A stretch of DNA of 64,000 bases, from NCBI RefSeq assembly GCF_032854445.1, contig NC_088295.1:51751249-51815248 (forward strand), in the 5' to 3' direction. This DNA is from Liolophura sinensis (lineage: Eukaryota > Mollusca > Polyplacophora > Chitonida > Chitonidae). The notes beneath the pieces were generated by a model. That model did no database searches. It was given only the letters and a program-made list of their open reading frames with translations, and was not told the origin of the DNA. This document shows positions 1 through 10,874 of the stretch, in pieces (the stretch's first letter is position 1; each line of letters starts with the position of its first letter). A program made the position numbers and the translations under genes.

Positions 1-404
1 CACCATGTACATATGGCTTTCAGCCAGGCACATGAAGAAGTGGTGAATAAACAGTTCTTTTTAGCAGTTTTTATACATAAGCTCCTTTTGCAGTCCATTA
101 ACGTCATAATGACATCTATGTAAGGATCTGAACAGTTCAATCTACACAAGAATCACTCACATAACCACGGGATTCTAGGTGATTGTGGAGTTACGTTCGA
201 ATCAAGCCGGACATTCAACGTGAAGAAACTAGGATGTTTCTATAGTTTCTCTCCATAATCATCTTTGATTTATATGTATACTTTCACTTACACTGGACAA
301 CCATTGTGTATTAGTGTATACAGGGTAATCCTGTCTGTACTGTCTTGCCAAGACTGTCCCTGATCGGGCGGCTCTTAGACTAGCTCGGTTTAGAAGCTAG
401 TAGG

Positions 405-903
405 CGGAATGCAAGGCAGCGGAAGGCAAGGAATCACACTGAAGCGCTTGGAGCGCTCCATTAAACTCTGAATGCTCATTAATGCTCTGAATGTTCCTAG
501 ATGTAGGCATATTCTTAGCAAAAACCCACATATTGTTTGGTTGATGGCCTACCCGAAGATAAAAACCGAACTCCGGCTCGATGTTTATTTTCTCCACCGT
601 CATGTTTGGTTTCTCTTTGACTTTGGTACATCTACAGCAGGAAAATGTCGAATTCTACCTCATCACCCACTCAACGACGTTTTCCTAGAGTAGATGTACC
701 GGCGTCAAAGCGAAGCCAAACACGACGGTGAAGAAAAATATCGAGATGGAGTTTTGATGTTTATCTTCGGGTTTCTTTCTAACACGGTACGATAATATGT
801 GGGTTTTACCAAGAATACATGTAGGAACATTCGGAGAATAAGCTTAATGGAGAGTTCAAAGCGCTTCACTGCAATTCTTCGCCTTTTGCCAGGTTAACAC
901 ATA
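405..903. repeat. Long imperfect fold-back element
   Basis: The left arm (about 405-650) and right arm (about 665-903) are inverted copies of each other. Shared blocks in order are ggcagcggaaggc / ggcaaaaggcg at the ends, gtgaagcgctt, tccattaa, gaatgttccta, acccacatatt, cccgaagataaa, caccgtc..gtttgg and ggtacatctac near the centre. Arms look roughly 70-80% identical by eye. No coding gene is supported; the ORFs on both strands are by-products of the inverted repeat. It resembles a fold-back or MITE-type transposable element. I see no convincing target duplication. Confidence 0.75.
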
Positions 904-924
904 GCGATGTGATAGGGCTTGAGT

Positions 925-1505
925 ATTATAAAGGCCATCCCTATAATTGTGCCAGCGCGTGTTCGAATTCAACTCACGCAACCGATTTCAGTCTACAGGT
1001 GTTGCCAAGTAGCCGCTGAGGTGTACGGTATTCCCCCCTCTATAACATTAACTGCTGCCCCATGAAGTGAAATGTTCCTGTCAGGTAGCTGTTGCTGAGG
1101 TGTGCTGGCATTTTCCTATCCATAACATTGAATAACGCTGCCTTGTGAAGTGAAATATTCTTGTCATGCAGGTAGATGCTGCTGAGGTGTCCCGGTATTC
1201 CCTCATCCAGGACATTGACTGATATCCTTCGTTAAAATGAAATGTTCTTGCCATGGAGGTAGCTGCTGTTGAGGTGTGCCGGTATTCCCCCATCCATAAC
1301 ACTGACTGCTGTCCTATGAATTGCAATGTTCTTATCGAGTAGCTGCTGTTGGGGTGTGCCGGTATTCCCCATCCATAACACTGACTGCTGTCCTAGGAAG
1401 TGAAATGTTCTGCTGCTGAGGTGTGCCGGGATTTCCCACCTCTAAACTTGCTGATGCCATATGTTCTTGAATACGACTTGAAACACCAATCAGACTAAAA
1501 AAAGA
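925..1505 (+). mobile_element. SINE with tandemly amplified core
   Basis: A tRNA B-box-like block (gttcgaattc, 961-970) is followed by six tandem units starting near 1015, 1094, 1181, 1267, 1348 and 1415, about 67-87 bp each. Each contains ggtattccc..ccataacactgactgctgtcc..gtgaaatgttctt. This aligns with the core of the SINE copies elsewhere in the window (ggtttcc..ccataatgctggccgc..gtgaaatattctt). The last unit runs into a normal SINE 3' end (cttgaatacg..aaacaccaatcagac). The array is therefore best read as one SINE whose core has been multiplied. Confidence 0.7.
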
Positions 1506-2660
1506 AAAAGAAAACTGATACCTCTTGATTGATAGGATTGTATTAAAGTACGTGTTAGTACGTACACTCTAATTTCAATTTACGGTCTTACGATTTATTC
1601 TAAACTAAATATACCTGATGAATCACTTGAATTAATATGTCAAACAATGGTATATGGCACCTGTCACACATATGTCACAATGAAAATAACTTTCGGTATT
1701 CAGTGTTTATGCCATGGATGCATTCAACGCAAAACTGCTAACAGTTTACATGCTTCTGCCACGGAAATGTATTTTGATAAGCATTATCGGAAAGTCTTTT
1801 CTCGGGTAACCACTTGTCTACATCAAACACACAGCATACATGTATATGCAGACATACCGAAAACACAATAAGATTTTTGGTATTTGATCACACACGCTTT
1901 GTGTGAGAATTTTCAGTGTTAGCCGTGAAACGGTGGTAAAATTCCTTGGACAGATCAGGACTGGTCATTTTAGTGTCGAAAACAGGTACATTTGTATCAA
2001 GAGCACGTGCGGAGGTACTGATGCATGTCGATGGGATACGATAGTTTGTCAGCGCAGCATGCAGCTGTGTTTGTGGATGACCCACACCAGCACGTCTTTA
2101 ATGTGGATGTGGCCATTGCCAAGGGCTAACCGTTTTCCATAATGAATTGCCGAAATGGTCAGCTATTGCGTCAGTGGTTTTATTTTTTGGGGGTGATTGT
2201 GATGATTATTTCTGTCACACTTATGCGTCAGTGTCTCCTAGCAGCATGACGATGTTGACAGTATCAAATTTGACGTGATAACTCAATGAAGCGCCAAATT
2301 GAAGACACCACACCCGACAACCCCTCCATGCCGGGTTACTGCGGATCATACTCTTGATTAGTAATACGCAAAGCAGTAATCAGTAATGTATATCATATGT
2401 TTTCACCGCTTCTTCGCTAGGAGTCGAACCGGGAACCTCCTTCTTACCGCTGGTTTCCACATATGCTATTGTTGGAAATGATATATAGGTATTGAACATA
2501 CATCATATTGGCAGAATATGAATCTCGCTAGGGTGAATATTTTGTTTATTTATACGCTTTTTAATTTAAGGAATAGGGGTTTACTGACACGTTAAACAAT
2601 ACTTGACTTACATTCGACGGCAGTTTTGTTAATGAATGAAGGAAAACGAGCTGAGGCTAC
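1506..2660. other. No gene recognised
   Basis: Short ORFs of 65-79 codons occur on both strands at about 1650-2140, but none has recognisable domains, a splice context or conserved motifs. No RNA gene or clear repeat was seen. Confidence 0.4.
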
Positions 2661-3216
2661 TGTAAGCCATCGTGCCTCGTCTGATATCTGACAAACCAGA
2701 AGGGCTAGTGATTTCCCGGCACAAGGCAGAGTAAGCCATTGTGCCCCACCTGATATCTGACAGACCAGATGGGCTAGTGATTTCCCAACACAAGGCAGAG
2801 GACGCCATCGTGCCTCACCTGATACCTAAGAAACCAGAAGAGCTATATAGTGATCTCCCGGCAGAAGGCACACATAGCCATCGTGCCTCAGCCTGATATC
2901 TGACAAAAAATATAGGATAGTGATCTCTCGCCAGGAGTGTGAGTAAGACATCATGCCTCACTTGATATCTGACAACCATATGGGCTAGTGATCTCTCTCA
3001 AGAAAGGCAGAGTAAGCCCTCGTGGCTCAACTGATACCTAACAAACGAGAAGAGCTGTCGATTTTCTGACAGAAGGGAGAGTAAGCCATCGTGCCTCACC
3101 TCATACCTAACAAACCAGAAGAGCTAGTGATTTTCTGACAGAAGGGAGAGTAAGCCATCGTGCCTCACCTGATACTTGACAAACCAGACGGGCAAGTGGT
3201 CTCCCACTGCGTACAT
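2661..3216. repeat. Minisatellite, about 69-bp unit, eight copies
   Basis: Eight diverged head-to-tail units begin with gtaagccatcgtgcctcacc, continue with tgatatctgacaaaccaga.ggctagtgat and end with ggcagag or gggagag. Units near 3068-3206 are most alike, while the outer copies carry small indels. The unit length keeps frame but each unit contains stops, so it is not coding. Confidence 0.9.
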
Positions 3217-4062
3217 GTAGACGACTTCGTCAGTAAGGGCTTTAAATAAACACCTGGTGTGACCATATCAGGTCTATATAGTTATACAATTTCACCATTT
3301 CAAGCAATATTATACATGTATTAGGTCTAAATATAATAATATGGCCCTAAGCCTGTGCATCGGAGATACAGCTTTACTAGTAACCACGCTCCTCAGGACC
3401 TTCACATTGGCGTTACTACATTCTGACCTCAGTTGTATCCTGTCTGGCCAATCAACTCTGGATTAGTGATAAGGTTATTGTCCTCAAGCTTTTATGCCAA
3501 AACTGTACCAATATGTAAGATGTGCTGATTAACCAACTATTAATAAGCTACTTGATTTAACGATGAAGAAGTCGAGAAAATAACACTAAATAACACGGCC
3601 CTGGTAACTACGGCGGTTAAGCGCAATTTCATGTAATCGGGTGACCTGCATTAAAAATCAGGTGACAGGCTGTAATAGTGTACGCTCTACTGTTTGGTTC
3701 TACTGTTTGTGTAGATACATCGTTACTGTTACAAAGGTACAAAATAGCTTCTCAGCTTTCTTCTTGGGGTGTAAAAAATGGTCTAAAACTAGTTTTCCTA
3801 ACGCCCCTCTGAGCTGGTCCCGCGTTCATTTCATTGACATCAATATTGTACAGATCTATTTCCGACCATGCACTGACGGAAAATATGCATTTTTAAAATA
3901 CAGCGCTTATTAAAAAATATAAAGCATGCTTCAAAAATGAGTTTTTTCCTCATCTTTTTGGCATATCTTCCTTCAAAACTACTCTTTTAACTGAACCTTT
4001 AAATGTACCTTTTATGTCGGATATGGTTTTCTGGAATGGGCCCATGGCTCTGCTGCTCAGTC
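3217..4062. other. No gene recognised
   Basis: A 90-codon ORF on the plus strand (3641-3913) has no recognisable domain and no splice signals. Nothing else is supportable here. Confidence 0.35.
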
Positions 4063-4345
4063 TACAGGTCGGTTCTGTAGAACAACGTGCATACATAGTT
4101 CTACCGTTCAGTTCTGTAGAACAACGTGCATACATGGTTCTACTGCTCAGTTCTGTAGAACAACGTGCATACATGGTTCTACCGCTCAGTTCTGTAGAAC
4201 AACGTGCATACATGGTTCTACCGCTCAGTTCCGTAGAACAACCTTCATACAAGGTTCTACGGCTTAGTTCGTGCATACGTGGTTCTACGGCTAAGTTCCG
4301 TAGAACAACGTGCATACATGGTTCTACGGCTCAGTACTGTAGAGC
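4063..4345. repeat. 39-bp tandem repeat of hairpin units
   Basis: About seven units contain ttctgtagaacaacgtgcatacatggttctac. The unit is 39 bp, so both strands stay open and give artefactual 13-residue repeat ORFs. Each unit contains gtagaac and gttctac, perfect inverted arms around a roughly 14-nt loop, so the array is a row of potential small hairpins. One unit near 4260-4280 is truncated. Confidence 0.9.
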
Positions 4346-4533
4346 AATTCTTCACCAACACGTATATATCCCAGCAATTGGCACCTTGTCACATTACCCT
4401 GGTAATAATAAAAGGAACATACTGTGTTCAGTGCAGGCCAAGGATTGGACAGAAAGGATAGATGTACCCTAAAACATCTAAATAATACATGAAATTCTTT
4501 ACTGTCTTCGAGATGATTTCCATCTCTCTTTTT

Positions 4534-4558
4534 TTTTTTGGGGGGGGGGGGGGGGGGT
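4534..4558. repeat. Homopolymer T then G tract
   Basis: A run of T is followed directly by about 16 G. Long G or C runs recur in this window and are prone to consensus-length error. Confidence 0.9.
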
Positions 4559-4559
4559 G

Positions 4560-7500
4560 TATAATACAGCTTATGTACTCTTGTCGTAGGCCGTGAGATG
4601 AAATGTTGCATCCATACGGAACGTTTATCTACACGACACGAATGGGTTCAGTAAACCTCACCAAACAACTGTATATGGAAACCATGTGTTTGGTTAATAT
4701 AATAGACCAACAGTCCTCACGTGGCATTTGCGTATAGAATGTAATCAGGTAATTTCCGTATCGGACAGCAAAGCAGATTTCTGCGCCTGACGCCAATGAT
4801 TACCTCACCTGGAGTGGATGACAAACGTGATCAAAGAACAGATGGTGCAGACATTCAAATCAAGTCTTCAATCACTTCAGCAGAACAATATAAATCTGAC
4901 TACCCTATGTCAAGTGTACAATCTGTAAGGCACCAGATTGTGGACAATCAAACTGCAGTTATTCGTTACTGCCTTCGCTGGTTATCTGTGGACTACGTTC
5001 AGGAAGTACTTGACTTACAGACGACATAATCGAGGAGCTGTATCTTTACCAAAGAACAGAAAGAAGACATATAAACAAGAACAAATAGAGTGGCGAGCCT
5101 AATAATATGTATATTTTAATGATATAAACAAAACATCCACACAAGTCTGTTTGTGAATGAGAGGTTTGGTCGTAACGTTAAAGATTACTATACAGATCGA
5201 TCCTTTCCTTGATTTATCAAGTTTGTACAACTCTAGCCAAATCCGTTTCAATGTTTTATATAAAATTATACATTAACAACAATTAACAGGTATTTCGAAC
5301 AAATACATGAATTTATGTAATCACAATGATGTGTTCTTTATAAAATACGAACCAGTTAAAACAGTAAGCTGTTCAAACACGGCACGTAAGAGAGTCTATA
5401 TCTATACAGACAATAGGTAGGTTTCTGATCCAAATCCTGGCAACGAACCTTTGGTTGAATCAGTGATCAATTTAGATAGGGTACAGGTTTCTGATCAGAG
5501 ATTTCATATCAAGGGCATTGTAATGCCTATCAAAAACTGAAATAGGTACTGACACATAGGTGACCCCTTCATCCTATTCACCCTGATGGTGATTTCACCA
5601 CATTACAGCCAACAATAACAATTCTCAGCGCCTGGGTAGCAAATACAGAAGCGATACGCAACTTGTATTACAGATTACACAGCCTGTTTAAAGATATATT
5701 TAATAGGAATACAACATAAGTGCAGATTTAATGGAATGAACTACATCTACAATGCAAGACAACAGAATTCATATACATATTTAACCTTATTTAGCATCAA
5801 ATACAGAAACAGAATTACTGTCAGCTACTTGTTGTTGACTTCTATGAGTAATATACCATACCTTCCAAACCTACAGAACTGCATTATTCAGCTGCATGTT
5901 GCTTTATGACTGTTATGACCTTGGAAGAATAACCTCCTCTGAACATATCACATCACAGAAGCATCAACAACAAAATAATTTGTGTACAGCCTGTTGCTGG
6001 AAGTGTCTCAACTTTTTACACATTGAAAATCTTGTATTGTAGGCAAAGTCCTGTCTACTTTTGTGACGAAAGAATGTCAAAACCCCAGTCAGCAAGTTTC
6101 CAGTCCTAATATGACCACTGCAAAATCGTCAGCCTTAGAAGTCACACCCATATTCAAGATTAGAGAAATGATGTTAACTGACTGAGGTTTGAGACAGAAA
6201 GTCTACCCTATGCTAAATTATATGTACTGTATACAGGTGTGCATTCAAGCATGGTAATGCCTGAACCCGTGAACAAGGACAGTCCATCTAACACTTGGCA
6301 TCTATTTTGTTTCTCTATGACTGCATTCCAAATCATTAAGAAATATAGAACATTCTTGGCATGCTTGGTGGACACGGTTCAACAATTACAGAACACGATC
6401 ATAGGCACCTTCTTTAGAATGAAAGTAATATAGTTTACATACCTACATGTTTATATAGATAAATGTATGTAACATAGTTTATGTGGCAATGGTAACCAGT
6501 AACACCCTTCTGGCGCCTTGGAAAAACCAATGGGTTATCCCAAAGTTTGGACAATTAACATATACCTATCTACATACATCTAATGTACAAGCACTAGAAA
6601 ACTGTTAATTCTTTCAATTAAGAATCTTATACCAAAATGGACGATTTCTTACAATGTACATGAAATTTCCCCCGCAGAAAATAACACTAGGCAAAAAAAA
6701 AACATCACAGGACACATTGCAAAGAAGGAAAAAAAAAAAAAAAAAAAAAAAAACTATTAGCCTTTCAAAGCAACAGGGGAGCATAGTCTGCAGAGGTATG
6801 ACAGAGCAAATGGCTAGACTGTGATACTGAATTATGGTAGTTTGTAAATACAAAGATTTAAGACTATCAAAATGACAAACACTGACCAGGCCTAACCATG
6901 ATATCTTATCATTTCAACTTGAATAGCTACTACAAACCAGAAAGATTACTGAACAAAGTTGAACATCATATCTTGCCTGAAAAATGCCTTTCGAGGCCCA
7001 AAAAGAAGAAAGACATCAGCATGAGCCACATCCCATGTCCCTGTTCTAGGAACACTGGGTCCATCTGACTTGGGAATAGATTACTGGTTAAAGTTTTCAT
7101 GACACCATAAATATGCATGATTCATACCTGAGAAACCACCAACAACCACTTATGATCAATATACTGAATCCTTGCACTCAATACCCTGATGTTTCAAGTG
7201 AGACATGTTAATCATACAACACAATCAACATCTCCGTGCGTGATACACGTAGTACATGTGACAGCGATGGTTTATCAACACAGAAATCAAGTTTTAATAT
7301 GCCTAAGCTTACAGGGAAAGACAACAAACACAAAAACAAACAAATTTAGAATGAATTGAAGAAAATCAGTAAAAACAACAAAACACAAAAAACAAACAAA
7401 CAAATTTAGAATGAACTGAAGAATATCAGTACACATGACACAAAGCCATGACAGATGAAGTAGGAGGAATAGCTATTGTATTATGCTGTTGTGTTTTCTT

Positions 7501-9392
7501 GGTTTTGTTTTTTTTTTAACACTAATCCACAGCCATTCACATGTACTTCTCACATACACTGTGATACACATATGATCAGCCTACAGCTCTGCTGCCTTAA
7601 GGGATGACAGCTAGTCATGCTGATTTGCATACAACCACAACACTGTAGTAAAGAGGGAAATTGAGGGTGGGAAGTTACTCCTAACACAGCCATGCACATG
7701 TATGCTGGTTTCAAACACAATATGTGCCACTAATGTAACACTACTTTATATCTAACTTAAGGTATGCTTCAACAGGCAACAGATGTAGATACCCTTGTTT
7801 TAGATGCAGCTACCTTATGTACATGGCATAATATACAATCTTAACAGCGGCCATAACATAACAATCTAACCCACACAGAGGTTTCTATAAAGTGTATAGT
7901 ATTAAGAACTTAGGATGGAAAATTATCTATGTACATTACATATGTACCATCCTGTCCACGGGCGAAAATGAGCACATGTTTTGTACCATACCTTCATGAT
8001 GGTGAAAGCTGAAGCAATATCTGGCATATCTCTTGTACTGAACACTAATGCCAAGGGCAAAACCTTGCACTGATAATCATAAGATTATTTTTCCCATCAG
8101 CAATGCAATGTATAGTTGTACATGTATCTGTGCAGCACTTAAGGTCATGATGAAGTTCAATACACACACATGTATCTAATCAATTGCATTCCAGTCAAAG
8201 GTGTTAAGGCTACGAAGAATCCTTCTGTTCAGCACAGCATTATGACACCAGAACTTCACCTTTTTCATATCAGGGTATGGTCCAAAAGACAAGAACAATC
8301 CTTCTTAGTCTTAACTTCACCAAGCTTCGAGTAAATGTGCATTGTCACCCTAACAGCACTGTATACAAAACAACAAACATAAACCAGTTTTAAAAAGATC
8401 TGAGATAAAATTCTTTTAAATAAGTTGATATCTACACAGCACGCCATGATTTATGTACACCAATATACGTATAAAGACCAATGGTTTCCAATGTATAAAG
8501 ACATGTAATTTCATTCAACATTCATCGTGAACAGTCTTGAGTGACGACCAGAACCACAGATTATTCCAGTGTTTGTCCAATATCAACAATCTATACATCA
8601 AAATTGCTGTGTGGTTCCAGGAGCAGCAATTCTTGTGAAGTTGCAGCAGACTCCAGTAATTCACTCTGGGTTCCTTCATGAAATGTACAAAATACAGCAC
8701 TGAAAGCCAGGGAGCATATAACAAAGGAACAACTCATAATCAGATAATCAACTCGATCAGTCATGATTATGAATGTAAAGGTTGCCACTTACAAGGTCTC
8801 AACTGGAATAATTGTTCCTCAAAGCAACACTCCCAGAGCTTAACTGTTCAGCTCCAACCTAATTACTGTTAATTCTACACTTTACCTGAAGATTTGGAAC
8901 AGTTTTCAGGAATATCACACACGCACACAGATTCTACAAGTAATGATTTCGTATTGATGTACTGGCCATACTGGGAAGCAGGAGGGGAGAGCAACTAACA
9001 TCATCTGTGGCTATATGATAACATTCTCAATAGTGTCCATGTGACATCCTCACACAAATGTCTTATATCAGTAACAGTTAATAACAAACACCAGCAGAAC
9101 CGATTAAAATAAAGTAAAACTTAACTCTACACTCACAAGTGCAGATCAGGCGCTTATCAAAGTCATCTAGGAATAGCTAAGTCTAGGCATGAAATAGCTT
9201 TCTCCATATTTGGGAATATCTAGCTGTAAAAACTACCAGCTTGGAGAAGAACTGTTTCTTGATGGTAGATTTTGTATTCCCGTTCTAATCCTGACAACTT
9301 GTTAGAGATCAACAACCAGTCTTGTTCAAACTTAAGGAGTAACACCCAAAACCGCTTGCTGCTAAAAACATTATCCTCAATGCACCATGTTC
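4560..9392. other. Non-coding stretch downstream of FOXO
   Basis: No coding exon is supportable. The part nearest 9392 is expected to hold the FOXO 3' UTR on the minus strand, but I could not fix a polyadenylation site. Contents include a long A run (about 6728-6753), an imperfect tandem duplication of about 60 bp at 7318-7432 (caaacaaatttagaatgaa.tgaagaa.atcagta) and AT-rich sequence. An ORF at 4796-5029 is discussed under rejected items. Confidence 0.4.
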
Positions 9393-10874
9393 TCAGCCAT
9401 TGGAGTTGTCAGAGAGAATTTGTTCAAAGTTGAAGTCCAAGTTCCCATCAAAATTTGAGTTCTTGATTGATGACCTGTTCTACATCACAGTCCACACCAA
9501 TAAGTGAATCCAGCTCAATGTCATTCAGGCTCCCAAGGTTTGTGTTGGAGCTGGAGGTAGGGAAGGCATTTGGCAATCCATTCTCCATGGGTTCACCACC
9601 CACTCAGAAGCCACCAGCCTCTCCAACAGACTGACCATTTGATTGGATGAATTGTCCTCCCGAGCTGATTGGCTGCAGGGGCTGACAACTGGCTCAGCAA
9701 ATGGCTGTTAGAAGAGCTGCTATTCCTACCCACAGCTGGCTGATTCATTTGACTTCCCACTCCAGTGGTCATCTGCGGATTATAGAGCGGAAGCCTGCCC
9801 TGAGCTCGGGCCTGATTCAGAGAGCGCAGCAGGTTGAGCTGCTGAGCCTGTGTCACGTGGGCTTGGCTACGGGTGAGGGCCTTCAACAAGAGAGAGCTGT
9901 TGGAGGACTGGAGGTGTTGTTGTAGGAGAGGGTTTGTTCTGGTTGCCTGAGGGCGTTGTATGGCAGGCTGAGGGGAGAGCTGCGGAGAAAGTTGGGGCGA
10001 GCGTGGTTGAGGCGACATCTGACGTGGCTTTGGGGAGAGCTGCTGGCTCTGGGGAAACTGTATGGCTGCTGGTCAGGTAGTTCATCACCTGGGGAGATGG
10101 GTTAGGGAGAGGTTTGCTGACCCTGAGAGTTAAGGGACATGGGCAACGGCTCCTGAACCATTGGCTGCTGGCGAAAAGTCCAAATTCTGTTGAGGCTGAG
10201 GATATCTAAAGACTGATTGAGATCAGAGAGTATAGATGGGGACTGCTGCCTAGGGCTTCTGCTCTGATGGTCTGGATATGGGGGTGGTGCAGGCAGATCA
10301 TTGTATTGCGGGCTAAAGTTATTGTTCTGATTGTACTGAGGCAACATTTGGGGGGAGGGGGAAAGGTTGTCTTGCACCACCATTAGTCCATTTGAATTGT
10401 CCACAATTTTCATGCTATCAATCAAACTGTCCCACAAGTGTGGTGTCCGAATAAACATCACCCGACTGCACATAATTTGAGCTGTCCCATGGGAGATCAT
10501 CTTCCAGATCCTTTTCAAACTCAAATCCTGGTACAGCAGGTATGGGGGATAGTCTGCCACTGTGCGTGCTGTGTGCAGAGTCAACTCTCTCTCGAAACTG
10601 ACTATTTGGATCACTTGGGCTCAGGTTAGGAAGTTGTCGTCAGACATATGAGAATTGCCTCCCTCCAGTCTTTGGTTTTTAAGTTCACGAACACGCTTAC
10701 GAACCCTGTCCCGTTTGGATACCAGTGACTTAGTTTCCATACTACTTGTGCGTCTTCTGGCTGGCTTTCCTGGCTTCGCATCTGGGTTGATACCCACCAG
10801 GAGCTTTTGCCCGTTCCTTCATTCTGTATTCTCATGAACCTGTTGTGAAGGGACAAGTTGTGCCGAATGGAATT
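9393..10874 (-). CDS. FOXO: FOXO coding exon 2 (last), multiple frame breaks
   Basis: The acceptor is TTGTGTTTCAG|AATTCC. It encodes recognition helix 3 ([13 protein letters not shown]), the wing (GTGKSSWW), a basic NLS region, Pro/Gln/Ser-rich stretches and the C-terminal activation motif, ending at TGA 9395-9393. Breaks seen: one base missing after Trp-Trp (about 10791); frame change at about 10628; at about 10425; at about 10190-10215; at about 10110-10135; in a four-C run (10051-10054); at about 9665; an in-frame TGA at 9606-9604; and a frame change at about 9450. Between breaks the protein reads as good FOXO, so substitution decay is slight. Confidence 0.9.

Noticed and set aside
472-693. 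ORFs of 68-73 codons on both strands
   Set aside because: They are by-products of the fold-back inverted repeat at 405-903.
3950-4472. ORFs of 121 and 152 codons with 13-residue repeats on opposite strands
   Set aside because: Both are created by the 39-bp tandem repeat, whose length is a multiple of three and which is free of stops.
4796-5029. 77-codon plus-strand ORF (MITSPGVDDKRDQ) that looks coding-like near its end
   Set aside because: No recognisable domain, no partner exon and only a weak acceptor upstream; could be a terminal exon of an unseen gene but not supportable.
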